Shown here in pieces: positions 24,394-31,891 of a stretch of DNA of 42,758 nt; the stretch's first letter is position 1, and every line of letters starts with the position of its first letter. The notes under the pieces are model-generated. The model made no database searches and had not been told where the DNA came from. It saw nothing but the letters and a program-made list of their open reading frames with translations. This DNA is from CAYLJO01 sp964383905. Its GTDB lineage: Bacteria; Acidobacteriota; Blastocatellia; Pyrinomonadales; Pyrinomonadaceae. Both the position numbers and the translations under genes were made by a program. The stretch spans positions 1 through 42,758 of the forward strand of contig CAYLJO010000028.1 in the NCBI GenBank assembly GCA_964383905.1, given 5' to 3'.

Positions 24394-25173
24394 ATGAGTA
24401 GAAGCATCTTTGTCGAGGGAGTGCTGGCGGGGCGCGTCGCCTTCGTGACGGGCGGGGGGACGGGGATCACGGGCGGCGTCGCGCGCGCGCTGGCGGAAGC
24501 CGGGGCGCGAGTCGCGCTCGTCAGCCGCAAGATGGGGCACCTTGAGCCGGCGGCGGAGGCGATCCGCGCCGGGGGCGGGGAGGCCTTCGCAATCGCCGCC
24601 GACGTGCGCAGTATGGAAGATGTCGAGAGGGCCGTCGGCGCCACGGTTGAAAAATTCGGCCGGCTCGACGTGGTCGTTAACGGGGCGGCAGGGAATTTTC
24701 TTTGCGCGGCTGAAGAGCTATCCCCCAACGGCTTCGCCACGGTGGTCGATATTGACCTCAAAGGCACGTTCAACGTCTGCCGGGCGGCATTTGCCGAGCT
24801 CAGGAAACAGCCCTCTTCGATCTTGAATATCAGCGCGACGCTGCACTATCACGGCACGCCGCTCCAACTGCACGTCTCGGCGGCAAAGGCGGGTGTGGAC
24901 GCGCTCACGCGAAATCTAGCGGTCGAGTGGGGGCGTTTAGGGATACGGGTCAACGCCATCGCCCCCGGGCCCATCGAAGATACCGAGGGGATGGCGCGGC
25001 TGGTCCCGCCCGCGGTTAAGGAGAAGTTGCTGCGGCGCATCCCGTTGGGCCGCTTCGGTCGTATTAAAGATATAGAGCAGGCGGCCGTCTTTCTCTGTTC
25101 GGATGCGGCGAGCTTTATCAACGGCGCGGTGCTGGTCGTGGACGGAGGCCACTGGCTAAATAATCAACTATGA
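24394..25173 (+). CDS. SDR-family 2,4-dienoyl-CoA reductase-like enzyme
   Basis: The 259-residue short-chain dehydrogenase has the cofactor motif VTGGGTGITGG (residues 18-28), then NGAAGNFLCAAEELS and DIDLKGTFNVCRAAF. NISATLHYHGTP and HVSAAKAGVDALTRNLAVEW come next. The AAGNFL segment, the lack of the usual YxxxK tyrosine before SAAK, and APGPIEDTEG match peroxisomal-type 2,4-dienoyl-CoA reductases rather than FabG. The predicted job is NADPH-dependent reduction of dienoyl-CoA during unsaturated fatty-acid oxidation in the cytoplasm. It sits between hisA and trpE with hairpin elements on both sides. Confidence 0.85.
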   Translation: MSRSIFVEGVLAGRVAFVTGGGTGITGGVARALAEAGARVALVSRKMGHLEPAAEAIRAGGGEAFAIAADVRSMEDVERAVGATVEKFGRLDVVVNGAAGNFLCAAEELSPNGFATVVDIDLKGTFNVCRAAFAELRKQPSSILNISATLHYHGTPLQLHVSAAKAGVDALTRNLAVEWGRLGIRVNAIAPGPIEDTEGMARLVPPAVKEKLLRRIPLGRFGRIKDIEQAAVFLCSDAASFINGAVLVVDGGHWLNNQL

Positions 25174-25235
25174 ATGCGGAACGATGAAGTGAAAGCCAAA
25201 AGCTTTCTGCTTTTCATTCATCGTTCCGCATTCAT
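25170..25235. repeat. Long perfect hairpin just upstream of trpE
   Basis: A perfect 19-base inverted repeat (25170-25188 and 25217-25235, ATGAATGCGGAACGATGAA and its complement) flanks a 28-base loop with a smaller AAAAGC/GCTTTT pair. The left arm overlaps the SDR stop codon and the right arm ends 18 bases before the trpE ATG. There is no U-run after it. It may be an RNA-processing or regulatory hairpin for the trpE message. Confidence 0.65.
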
Positions 25236-25253
25236 CGCCCATTATTTCTTCTT

Positions 25254-26762
25254 ATGCTTGAGCTTCAGCCGGCATCTTTTGAGGATTTCGAACGCGAGAC
25301 GGAGCGCGGTAATGTCGTGCCGGTCGTGCGCAGTGTGCTCGCGGATTTGCAAACGCCGGTCGGGGCTTTTCTGCGCGTCGCGCGAACTGCGCCTTACGCC
25401 TTCCTGCTCGAATCCGTCGAGGGCGGCGAGCGCGTCGCGCGCTACTCTTTTTTGGGCGCGGAGCCGGACATGATCGTGCGCGGGCGCGGGGCGCGCACGA
25501 TTGTCGAGCGAAGCGGCAAGCCCGAGACGTATGAAGGATTACGCGCGACCGATTTCCTGCGCGACTATTTTCGTGACAAAAAACTGGCCCGGCGCAACGG
25601 ACTCGCTCCGCTCGCGGGTGGCGCGGTCGGTTACCTGTCTTATGACGCGGCGCGATGGTTTGAGCCTACGGTGGCCGATGGTGATGAGCCTGAGACGGAT
25701 GATGCGGTCTGGATGTTCTATCGCACGGTGCTTGCTTTCGACCGCGTGCGGCAGCAGATACAAATCATGGCCATCGTTTTGACGGATGAAGCCCGGGGCA
25801 GCCGCGAGGGTTTGCGAGAGCTTTACGACCAGGCGGTGGAGGAGACCGCGCTGATTGAAAGGCTGCTGCTGGAAGGCACGCCGTTGCACGGGCCGGGCAG
25901 TGAGGACGCCGGTCAAGAGGCGGCGGCCGTCGCGTTTGAGTCGAACTGGTCACGGGAGGGTTTTGAAGGCGCCGTGCGTTCGGTCAAAGAGCGAATCGCG
26001 GCCGGGGACTGTTACCAGGTGGTGCTCTCACAACGCTTCATGAAGACGGTGACGGCCCCGCCCATCTCCATCTATCGCGCGTTGCGAGCGACGAATCCGT
26101 CGCCCTACATGTACTTCTTCCGCCTGGGACACGAGACGATTATCGGCGCGTCGCCCGAAATGCTTGTGCGTTGCCGCGGCCAGCGCCTTGATTACCGGCC
26201 GATTGCCGGGACGCGTAAGCGCGGGGCGACGGAAACGGAAGACTGGATACTCGGCGAAGATATGCGGACGGACGAAAAGGAGGTCGCCGAGCACATGATG
26301 CTCGTTGATCTGGGCCGCAACGACCTCGGCCGGGTCGCGGACTACGGCTCGGTGCAGGTGGAGGATTTGATGAGCATCGAGCGCTACTCGCACGTGCAGC
26401 ACCTTGTCACCAGCTTACGCGCGCGCCTGCGAGACAATCTCGACCGCTTTGATGCGCTCGCTTCCTGTTTCCCGGCGGGGACGGTGACCGGCGCGCCGAA
26501 GGTAAGCGCCATGAAAATCATCCGCGAGCTTGAGCCTGACCGGCGCGGCGTCTATGCGGGCGCGGTGCTTTATATAGACTACGCGGACAACCTCGATTCG
26601 TGCATTGCGATTCGCACGATGGTGCTGAGGAACGGCCGGGCGCTGATCCAGGCGGGAGCAGGCATTGTGGCGGACTCTATTCCTGAGCGTGAATACGAGG
26701 AGACCGTCAACAAGGCTCGCGCGCTCGTCAGCGCGATAGAACTGGCGGAGAAGGGGTTGTGA
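25254..26762 (+). CDS. trpE: Anthranilate synthase component I
   Basis: TrpE makes anthranilate from chorismate with TrpG-supplied ammonia, the first step of tryptophan synthesis. The 502-residue protein has the tryptophan feedback site motif LLESVEGGE near residue 49. The chorismate-binding core shows IGASPEMLVR, PIAGTRKRGATE, HMMLVDLGRNDLGRV and GAPKVSAMKIIRELEP. Gln at FIQAGAGIVADS-type position (ALIQAGAGIVADS) is typical. It stands alone, about 5 kb before trpG, with six other genes between. Starts at ATG 25254 behind a long hairpin; no strong ribosome site is seen. Confidence 0.95.
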   Translation: MLELQPASFEDFERETERGNVVPVVRSVLADLQTPVGAFLRVARTAPYAFLLESVEGGERVARYSFLGAEPDMIVRGRGARTIVERSGKPETYEGLRATDFLRDYFRDKKLARRNGLAPLAGGAVGYLSYDAARWFEPTVADGDEPETDDAVWMFYRTVLAFDRVRQQIQIMAIVLTDEARGSREGLRELYDQAVEETALIERLLLEGTPLHGPGSEDAGQEAAAVAFESNWSREGFEGAVRSVKERIAAGDCYQVVLSQRFMKTVTAPPISIYRALRATNPSPYMYFFRLGHETIIGASPEMLVRCRGQRLDYRPIAGTRKRGATETEDWILGEDMRTDEKEVAEHMMLVDLGRNDLGRVADYGSVQVEDLMSIERYSHVQHLVTSLRARLRDNLDRFDALASCFPAGTVTGAPKVSAMKIIRELEPDRRGVYAGAVLYIDYADNLDSCIAIRTMVLRNGRALIQAGAGIVADSIPEREYEETVNKARALVSAIELAEKGL

Positions 26763-26953
26763 GCTATGTAAGACCGTACGAAACGCAGCAAGCGCCGCCG
26801 CAGGAGCGCGGAGCAAATAGGGGAATTCACGGATAAATCCTGGTTCAAGTCCTCTGTGGTAAATGCTCGTGCACCATAGACTAAATTGACAGTTACTACA
26901 GCGAATTACTTACGCCGAACCCACGTTAGGTACGAATAGAAAGGGAATGAGCT

Positions 26954-27661
26954 GTGAATTTTAGCGCCCGCCTGGCCGCATTCTTACTCTCTTCGTTGGC
27001 GTTCGTCTCGCCCGCGCAGGGTGTGGTCTCCCCGGCGCAAAAGGGTAAGGCAGCCCAGCCGGTGCAAAAGAGCAGTGCGCCTCCCACCGCTTCACCAACT
27101 CCCCGGCCCGAACCTTTTGACGGCGCTACTATCGCCAAGATGGCCGGTCAATGCGTCACGCTCGAAACAGAAGCGGGGGCAATCCAGATAGAAATGCTGC
27201 CGGAAACTGCGCCGGAAGCCGTGCGCAACTTCCTTAATCTGGCCGCGACTGGCGCACTCGACACAACAACTTTCAGCCGCGTCGTTAAAGATTTCATTAT
27301 CCAGGGTGGCGAGCTTTCGACGGGCCTGAAATGGACGGCGGAACTGGCGCGGAGGGCAGCGCGCACGATCCCGGATGAGCCGAATAACGTCAAACACGTA
27401 CGCGGTATCGTCTCCATGGCCCGCCCCGATACGCCTAACGGCGCGACCACCTTCTTTTTCGTTCTCCTCGGCGAGGCCTCACACCTCGATGGTAAGTTCG
27501 CGGCCTTCGGTCGGGTCGTACGGGGGATGGATGTGGTGGAGACTATTAACCATGCGCCCGTCGAGGGCGAGAAGCCCGTCAATCCGGTTCGCATTACACG
27601 CGCCGTTGTCGCGCCCTGCGCGAAGGGTGCTGATGCGACGGGCGGCGGAATTCTGCGATAG
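26954..27661 (+). CDS. Periplasmic cyclophilin-type peptidyl-prolyl isomerase
   Basis: The 235-residue protein has a signal peptide (residues 1-23, SLAFVSPAQG), a Pro/Ser/Thr-rich linker to about residue 55, then a cyclophilin domain. Motifs include FSRVVKDFIIQGGELS with the catalytic Arg, GIVSMARPDTPNGATTFFFVL, HLDGKFAAFGRVVRGMDVVE and INHAPVEGEKPVNPV. The His of the usual FHRV motif is Ser. The GTG start at 26954 has AAGGGA about eight bases upstream. It probably assists folding of exported proteins. Confidence 0.88.
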   Translation: MNFSARLAAFLLSSLAFVSPAQGVVSPAQKGKAAQPVQKSSAPPTASPTPRPEPFDGATIAKMAGQCVTLETEAGAIQIEMLPETAPEAVRNFLNLAATGALDTTTFSRVVKDFIIQGGELSTGLKWTAELARRAARTIPDEPNNVKHVRGIVSMARPDTPNGATTFFFVLLGEASHLDGKFAAFGRVVRGMDVVETINHAPVEGEKPVNPVRITRAVVAPCAKGADATGGGILR

Positions 27662-27711
27662 TGCCGAGCGGCCGGCGCCGAGCTGGTAATTGAAGTATCC
27701 GCGAAAGAATC

Positions 27712-28542
27712 ATGTCCCACGCCAGACCGGTTATTATTATTGCGCTCGCTTCGATCTTTATACTATCGGGGTGTATCGATACATCGAAAGCCAGGCCGAG
27801 CCCGGAGATGGCGCGGCGGGCGCTGATCCTCAAGGAGATCTCGTATGACGAGAAGTCTTTTGTGGAGAGCGCGGCCAACGGCGACATGTTTGCCGTGGAG
27901 GCGTTTCTGACCTCCGGGATGAGCCCGATTGCGAAGGATGAGCGCGGCGAAACGCCATTGATTGTGGCTGCTGCAAACGGTTATATCGGCGTTGTGAGGG
28001 CGGTACTCGCGGCAGGCGCCGACATCAACGCCAGAGATAAAGATGGTCGAACGGCCCTGATGCGGGCGGCGCGCGAGGGAAGGGAGCCGATAACACAAAT
28101 GTTGCTGGAAAACCGGGCCGATGTGAACATTAGGGGTAAGGATGGTGAAACGGCGTTGATGCTGGCGGTATGGAGAGGGTCGCCTAAAGTTGTCGAGATG
28201 CTGCTCGACAAAGGCGCGGACGTCAATGCCAAGGAGAGTGATGGCGGGACCGCCTTGGTGTGGACCGCCTTTTATGATCGCGGCCCCATCGCGCGGGGTC
28301 TGCTGGCGAAAGGGGCAGACCCTAATCTGAAGAACAATTTTGGCGGGACGCCCTTAATGATTGCGGCGGCGAACGGCCATGAGGAGATCGTGCGCTACCT
28401 GCTCGACAGAGGCGCGGACGTTCGTGTTAAAGATAATCAGGGCCTTGACGCTCAGACGTGGGCATCCAAAAGTGGCCATACCCGAATCGCGGGCTTACTC
28501 CACGAGGCCGGCGTGGGAAAGACCGAAGGAGGTAGGCAATAG
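27712..28542 (+). CDS. Ankyrin-repeat lipoprotein
   Basis: The 276-residue protein has a type II signal peptide with lipobox LSGC (Cys21). About six ankyrin repeats cover residues 45-270, each with the G-x-T-x-L-x-x-A-A-x-x-G pattern (GETPLIVAAANGYIG, GRTALMRAAREGRE, GETALMLAVWRG, GTPLMIAAANGHEE) and GADVN-type turns. Ankyrin repeats bind other proteins, so this is likely a periplasmic or outer-membrane-anchored adaptor. It follows the cyclophilin by 50 bp and may share its transcript. A terminator-like hairpin lies about 150 bases downstream. Confidence 0.88.
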   Translation: MSHARPVIIIALASIFILSGCIDTSKARPSPEMARRALILKEISYDEKSFVESAANGDMFAVEAFLTSGMSPIAKDERGETPLIVAAANGYIGVVRAVLAAGADINARDKDGRTALMRAAREGREPITQMLLENRADVNIRGKDGETALMLAVWRGSPKVVEMLLDKGADVNAKESDGGTALVWTAFYDRGPIARGLLAKGADPNLKNNFGGTPLMIAAANGHEEIVRYLLDRGADVRVKDNQGLDAQTWASKSGHTRIAGLLHEAGVGKTEGGRQ

Positions 28543-28691
28543 CTATGAGCCGGTTGCCGGGAGTCAGCCGGCCATGGATTTCATGTTAACTGTTGACTGA
28601 TAGACATTCACAATGATTTTGGTTATGGATAGACCATCTTCCCACGTTATAGCCGCCTCAAGAGCACGGCATGATCGAAGCAGACCGCCCA

Positions 28692-28734
28692 GGGCCGGAT
28701 CGCGCATTAACGCATCATCCGGCCCGCTTTATTG
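28692..28734 (+). terminator. Intrinsic terminator-like hairpin after the ankyrin gene
   Basis: GGGCCGGAT (28692-28700) pairs perfectly with ATCCGGCCC (28717-28725) across a 16-base loop and is followed by GCTTTATT. It lies between the ankyrin gene and the convergent dioxygenase gene; the remainder of 28543-28788 shows no gene. Confidence 0.6.
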
Positions 28735-28788
28735 CCCGGCCAACACTCAGCCCCGAAACAGAGCCGCGAAGGGCTTTGCCAACCATGA

Positions 28789-29625
28789 CTATGACGCCTT
28801 AGAAGACCACCGGCGTCTCGCAGAGCTTTTAAGTAGCGCCCCATTCACACTATTACCACTTGCTTTCAAACCCAGGCGGATCGCGATCTCGACGGGCGAA
28901 TAGCTGCCGTCGTCCCGGTGAAGCTGCAAAGCTTCCGCCGGATAGAGAGGCGGTTGCGCCATGAAGCGCGGCTCGGCGCCGTGATGTGGCTGCGCGGCAT
29001 GGATGAGGAACGGGTGACAGAGATAGACCGTCCCCGCCTCTCCGGTCGCGAGCGCGACCGGTCGATTCGCGACCGCGTCCAGCTTCCGGGCGAGCTCCAG
29101 GTATGACAAACCGTCGTCTCCGGCCGGTTCCAGAAGCGGGGGCACATCCAGGTGAGAGCCGACCCGGATGCAGGTAGGGGCGTCATCCCTGCCCACGTCA
29201 GAGAAGAGGAAGAGCATCAGCAAGGCGCGCCCCCGGGATCTCACATTCAGCCGCCAAGAGCCATCATCCCCCGCGAAGCTCGCATCGGCATGCCACCCCG
29301 CGTCGCCGGGATCATCAGCGCCGGGGAATCGGATAGGGAAAGTGCCGAGGCTGGAGCGCGGGAGCCACCGCCCCGCGCCGACGAGCCGGTCAAAGGCGGC
29401 GTGCAGCCGCGGCATGTTCACCGCCCGCCGGAACGGCTCTTGCCCGTAATCGCCCAGCCGGATGACAGGCTGCGCCCACGTCGCCGGATCCTGAGGATCG
29501 CAGCCGGTATCACGCCACAACAGTTCGCGGCCTTCATCAGCCAATTCTCGAGGGAAGGCGTGATCGAGGCGGATAAACCCATCCTCGATGAATTGCTGTA
29601 CCTGTGCGTCATCGAGCGCGTTCAT
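28789..29625 (-). CDS. Phytanoyl-CoA dioxygenase (PhyH) family Fe(II)/2-oxoglutarate oxygenase
   Basis: The 278-residue protein has the PhyH fold. The iron ligands are His112 and Asp114 in GWHADASF and a distal His in FLIHAAQPHHG (likely His209), with Arg220 in EPRFMAQPPL as the 2-oxoglutarate contact. Members hydroxylate diverse small molecules, so the substrate is unknown. ATG 29625 is preferred to a GTG seven codons upstream, because a TATAAT box at 29641-29636 would place the transcript start at or near this ATG. It faces a divergent candidate RNA gene and converges with the ankyrin gene. Confidence 0.85.
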   Translation of the reverse strand: MNALDDAQVQQFIEDGFIRLDHAFPRELADEGRELLWRDTGCDPQDPATWAQPVIRLGDYGQEPFRRAVNMPRLHAAFDRLVGAGRWLPRSSLGTFPIRFPGADDPGDAGWHADASFAGDDGSWRLNVRSRGRALLMLFLFSDVGRDDAPTCIRVGSHLDVPPLLEPAGDDGLSYLELARKLDAVANRPVALATGEAGTVYLCHPFLIHAAQPHHGAEPRFMAQPPLYPAEALQLHRDDGSYSPVEIAIRLGLKASGNSVNGALLKSSARRRWSSKAS

Positions 29626-29635
29626 CTGTCCAGAG

Positions 29636-29641
29636 ATTATA
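29636..29641 (-). promoter_or_regulatory. TATAAT box for the PhyH gene, possibly leaderless
   Basis: A consensus -10 box TATAAT reads on the minus strand 10 bases before ATG 29625, with no convincing -35. If used, transcription would begin within a few bases of the start codon. Confidence 0.35.
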
Positions 29642-29676
29642 GGCACGAGATGTGTACAAACACTTTAAAATTTGTA

Positions 29677-29705
29677 TTGCAACTGTAAACAACTTGCAGT
29701 AATAT
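29677..29705 (+). promoter_or_regulatory. Strong predicted sigma70-type promoter
   Basis: TTGCAA (29677-29682), a 17-base spacer and TAATAT (29700-29705) match the housekeeping consensus well. The predicted start near 29712 lies directly before a self-structured segment ending in an intrinsic terminator, about 200 bases before the first receiver gene. Confidence 0.55.
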
Positions 29706-29711
29706 CCCCGT

Positions 29712-29806
29712 AACTCGGGTTGGAATCGCTCTATTGCTTCCGATCGCTTTATTCTGGGCTACGGGGCGTTAGTATCTGGGGGAAGAGCAGCTAACGCCCT
29801 TTTATT
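29712..29806 (+). ncRNA. Candidate small RNA or terminated leader RNA
   Basis: A unit of about 95 bases lies between a good promoter (29677-29705) and an intrinsic terminator (29764-29806). Inside are a small hairpin near the 5' end (CCCG-N5-CGGG at about 29708-29720) and a GGAA-N12-TTCC pair. No open reading frame or ribosome site fits. It could be an independent sRNA or an attenuated leader of the receiver gene that starts 113 bases further on. No known RNA family is recognised. Confidence 0.4.
29764..29806 (+). terminator. Intrinsic terminator ending the candidate small RNA
   Basis: GGGCGTTAG (29764-29772) pairs perfectly with CTAACGCCC (29791-29799) over an 18-base loop and is followed by TTTTATT. 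Confidence 0.65.
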
Positions 29807-29918
29807 GCGCCCGCATTATCTCTTTAAATTGTAATACACCAAAGCGGAAGCAGAGTTGTGGACAGGTTGTGGGCAGAGAAGCTGGGGCAATAAAAGATTC
29901 GGTGGAGTCACTATAGCC

Positions 29919-30371
29919 ATGCAAAAAATGATCACAAGCAGCTCATCTGAGCGCTCAACTGTCCGTGCTAATGAGGCAGCGCCATCAGATAACGGTCAGC
30001 AAACGGGAGGGCGCAAACCGCATGCGCTCGTGGTTGACGATGTGCCGGACATCACCATGTTGCTCGCCATCATGCTCCGCCGTGTGGGCTACGACGTCAC
30101 TACCGCCCACTCTGCCACGGATGCGCTCGATCAAGCGCGCTCTCAACTGTTCGACCTTGTCGTGTCTGACATCGGGATGCCGGTGATGGACGGATACGCC
30201 TTGGCCAGCGCCCTGCGCGCCATGCCAGACTATCAGAGTGTGCCGATCGTGGCCGTGACCGGGTTCGACCAATATGACGACCGCGAGCGCGCACTGTCTG
30301 CCGGATTCAACGCCCACCTTAAGAAACCGATTGATCAGGGCAAGCTCATGGAGCTAATCAAGCACGTGTGA
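29919..30371 (+). CDS. Stand-alone response-regulator receiver protein (first of three)
   Basis: The 150-residue protein has a Ser/Thr-rich N-terminal tail (residues 1-34) and one CheY-like receiver domain. The acidic pocket is VVDDVPD (Asp40/41), the phosphoacceptor is Asp84 in VVSDIGMPVMDG, the switch Thr is in VAVTGFD and the Lys is in LKKPID. There is no output domain, so it probably works by protein contact in a phosphorelay. GGTGGAG lies 12 bases upstream of ATG 29919. No histidine kinase is nearby. Confidence 0.85.
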   Translation: MQKMITSSSSERSTVRANEAAPSDNGQQTGGRKPHALVVDDVPDITMLLAIMLRRVGYDVTTAHSATDALDQARSQLFDLVVSDIGMPVMDGYALASALRAMPDYQSVPIVAVTGFDQYDDRERALSAGFNAHLKKPIDQGKLMELIKHV

Positions 30372-30465
30372 AAGTGGCACGCTCGCGCCCCTCCCCCTTC
30401 CGGTCGATACCCTGAGCAGGTATGTGCCGCCGGCTCTCATCTTCCATAAAGCTGATGCTTAGTGT

Positions 30466-30494
30466 TTGTCACAACTTTATGTTTCTGGTATAAC
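30466..30494 (+). promoter_or_regulatory. Predicted promoter for the second receiver gene
   Basis: TTGTCA (30466-30471), a 17-base spacer and TATAAC (30489-30494) with a TGG extended -10 precede the gene by about 70 bases. Confidence 0.55.
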
Positions 30495-30565
30495 CTTATC
30501 ATCTCCCTTGACCTCGCTCACCATCCCCCGAAGTAAGTCTAATCCCCGGTTAGGCGGCCCAGACC

Positions 30566-30958
30566 ATGGTTGAGAACGAAACAATCTGTCTGACTATCTT
30601 GTTGGTCGATGATATTGATGACAGCCGCTGCGTGATTAGACGGATGCTGGAGATGGGCGAATACCGGGTGGTGGAAGCCGTCAACGGTCAGGAGGCGGTG
30701 GAGATTGCCCGGAGGGAGAGTCCCGATCTGATCCTGATGGATCTGAATTTACCGCTCATGGACGGGCTGACGGCGACGAAGCTGATCCGCGAATGCAGGG
30801 GGAGCTGTCAGGATGTGCCGATTGTGGCTCTCACGGCACACGATACCTACGGCATCAAAGAGGCGGCGCTGGAGGCAGGATGTAACGCCTACATCGCCAA
30901 GCCGATAGACTTCAACGAGCTGAATAGGGTCATCCGGCAAATGCTGTCAGGTTGGTGA
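30566..30958 (+). CDS. Stand-alone response-regulator receiver protein (second of three)
   Basis: The 130-residue protein is a single CheY-like receiver domain. The acidic pocket is LLVDDIDDS (residues 12-20), the phosphoacceptor is Asp59 in LILMDLNLPLMDG, Thr is in VALTAHD and Lys is in IAKPID. It carries no output domain. It has its own good promoter, and a truncated copy of its first 27 codons lies just downstream at 31010-31093, showing local duplication. The partner kinase is unknown. Confidence 0.87.
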   Translation: MVENETICLTILLVDDIDDSRCVIRRMLEMGEYRVVEAVNGQEAVEIARRESPDLILMDLNLPLMDGLTATKLIRECRGSCQDVPIVALTAHDTYGIKEAALEAGCNAYIAKPIDFNELNRVIRQMLSGW

Positions 30959-31009
30959 ATTAGGTGGAGATGATCACGGCGCCCAATAAGGTAGGAGGGC
31001 CACCCGGCG

Positions 31010-31093
31010 GTGGTTGAGAACAGAACAGCATGTCCAACCACCTTGTTGGTCGAAGATATTGATGACAGCCGCTACATGCTTAAACGGCCGTAA
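31010..31093 (+). pseudogene. Truncated duplicate of the second receiver gene
   Basis: From GTG 31010 the frame reads 27 codons (VVENRTACPTT, then LLVEDIDDSRYMLKRP) before TAA at 31091-31093. It closely parallels the first 27 residues of the gene at 30566 (MVENETICLTI, LLVDDIDDSRCVIRRM), and the DNA is also clearly alike across about 75 bases. AGGAGG lies about 13 bases upstream of the GTG. It is most simply a duplicated, truncated remnant; production of a short peptide is possible but unproven. Confidence 0.7.
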
Positions 31094-31124
31094 CAACTGT
31101 AGAGAGCGGCGGTGAAAGGTAGAG

Positions 31125-31523
31125 ATGACAAACTCTTCGCAAGCTTCACACCAGATCCTCGTGGCCGATGATGATCCATCGATCCTGCGCCTGGTGACGG
31201 CCATCCTTCAGAAGGAAGGCCATAAAGTGGTCCCTGCGAGGGACGGCCAGCAGGCCTACCAGATACTGTACGGGGAGCCTAACATCACGGCCGCCATTTT
31301 TGACGTGACGATGCCGCACATCACCGGCCCCGAGTTGGTCCGGCACATGAAGAGTGAGAAACGTTTAATGAACATCCCGGTGATGATCATGACGGCCGAA
31401 CAGGACCCGAAACTCTCTTCCGACAGCTTCGCTGCGGGCGCGGTGGTGTTCCTGCCGAAGCCGTTCACGGCCATGCAGCTCCAAGTGATGCTAGGCATGC
31501 TGCTCAGCAAAGCCGGCTCGTAA
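31125..31523 (+). CDS. Stand-alone response-regulator receiver protein (third of three)
   Basis: The 132-residue protein is one receiver domain with acidic pocket VADDDPS (residues 13-19), phosphoacceptor Asp60 in AIFDVTMPHITG, Thr in MIMTAEQ and Lys in LPKPFT. It differs enough from the other two to be an older paralogue. GGTAGAG lies immediately before ATG 31125. No output domain or kinase is seen. It ends tail to tail with a hidden minus-strand frame at 31532-31750. Confidence 0.86.
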   Translation: MTNSSQASHQILVADDDPSILRLVTAILQKEGHKVVPARDGQQAYQILYGEPNITAAIFDVTMPHITGPELVRHMKSEKRLMNIPVMIMTAEQDPKLSSDSFAAGAVVFLPKPFTAMQLQVMLGMLLSKAGS

Positions 31524-31531
31524 CAGCGCGT

Positions 31532-31750
31532 TTACCGGATCAGGCCGGAAGGCTTGCCATAGTACGGGCGATGGCCGCAGGCGAGGCCGTCAATGTCCGG
31601 CCTGGCCACATCGCCTGGAGCGCCACAGGCCAGCGCCCACGCTTCGTAGGCGTGTGCGGAATAAAAAATCATCGGGGCGTCGGAAGCAAACCCGCGCATC
31701 ACCTTATCAAAATCTTCCAGCCACTTAGTGACCCAAAATCGGGACAGGTG
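31532..31750 (-). pseudogene. Protein-like minus-strand remnant or small gene
   Basis: A 72-codon open stretch runs to TAA at 31534-31532 and reads like real protein (HLSRFWVTKWLEDFDKVM, then MIFYSAHAYEAWALACGAP and LACGHRPYYGKPSGLIR). There is no competing gene on the other strand. Upstream the frame is closed by TAA at 31753-31751. A possible ATG is at codon 18, giving a 55-residue product with AAGG almost touching it. No homologue is recognised. It is most likely the 3' remnant of a lost gene, less likely an intact small gene. The rest of 31524-31891 holds only the hairpin upstream of trpG. Confidence 0.4.
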
Positions 31751-31818
31751 TTAGAGACATGGTCGAAATGGGCTACACAAGGCTTTGTGTGCCGGGTGTG
31801 TGCGACCCACGTCGAGAA

Positions 31819-31871
31819 GCGATGAGGGCAGGAAATTTGCCGCTCTCGATTAATTTCCTGATCCTCATCGC
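31819..31871. repeat. Long imperfect hairpin just upstream of trpG
   Basis: GCGATGAGGGCAGGAAATT (31819-31837) and AATTTCCTGATCCTCATCGC (31852-31871) are complementary except for a small internal mismatch, around a 14-base loop. The right arm ends 20 bases before the trpG ATG, the same placement as the hairpin before trpE. Confidence 0.65.
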
Positions 31872-31891
31872 CCTAGGTTAAACTATCTCAC

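Noticed and set aside
26842..26852. GGTTCAAGTCC resembling a tRNA T-arm
   Set aside because: The flanking bases cannot form the T stem, and no acceptor stem, anticodon arm or CCA is found around it.
26886..26891. TTGACA, a perfect -35 box upstream of the cyclophilin gene
   Set aside because: No acceptable -10 box lies at 16-18 bases, so it was not called as a promoter.
28613..28903. 96-codon plus-strand frame after the ankyrin gene
   Set aside because: It runs through the terminator-like hairpin and the 3' end of the dioxygenase gene; composition is not protein-like.
31735..31770. Possible insertion-sequence end near GGGACAGGTGTTAGAGACATG
   Set aside because: Resembles ends of some insertion sequences only loosely, and no partner end or transposase is present beside it.
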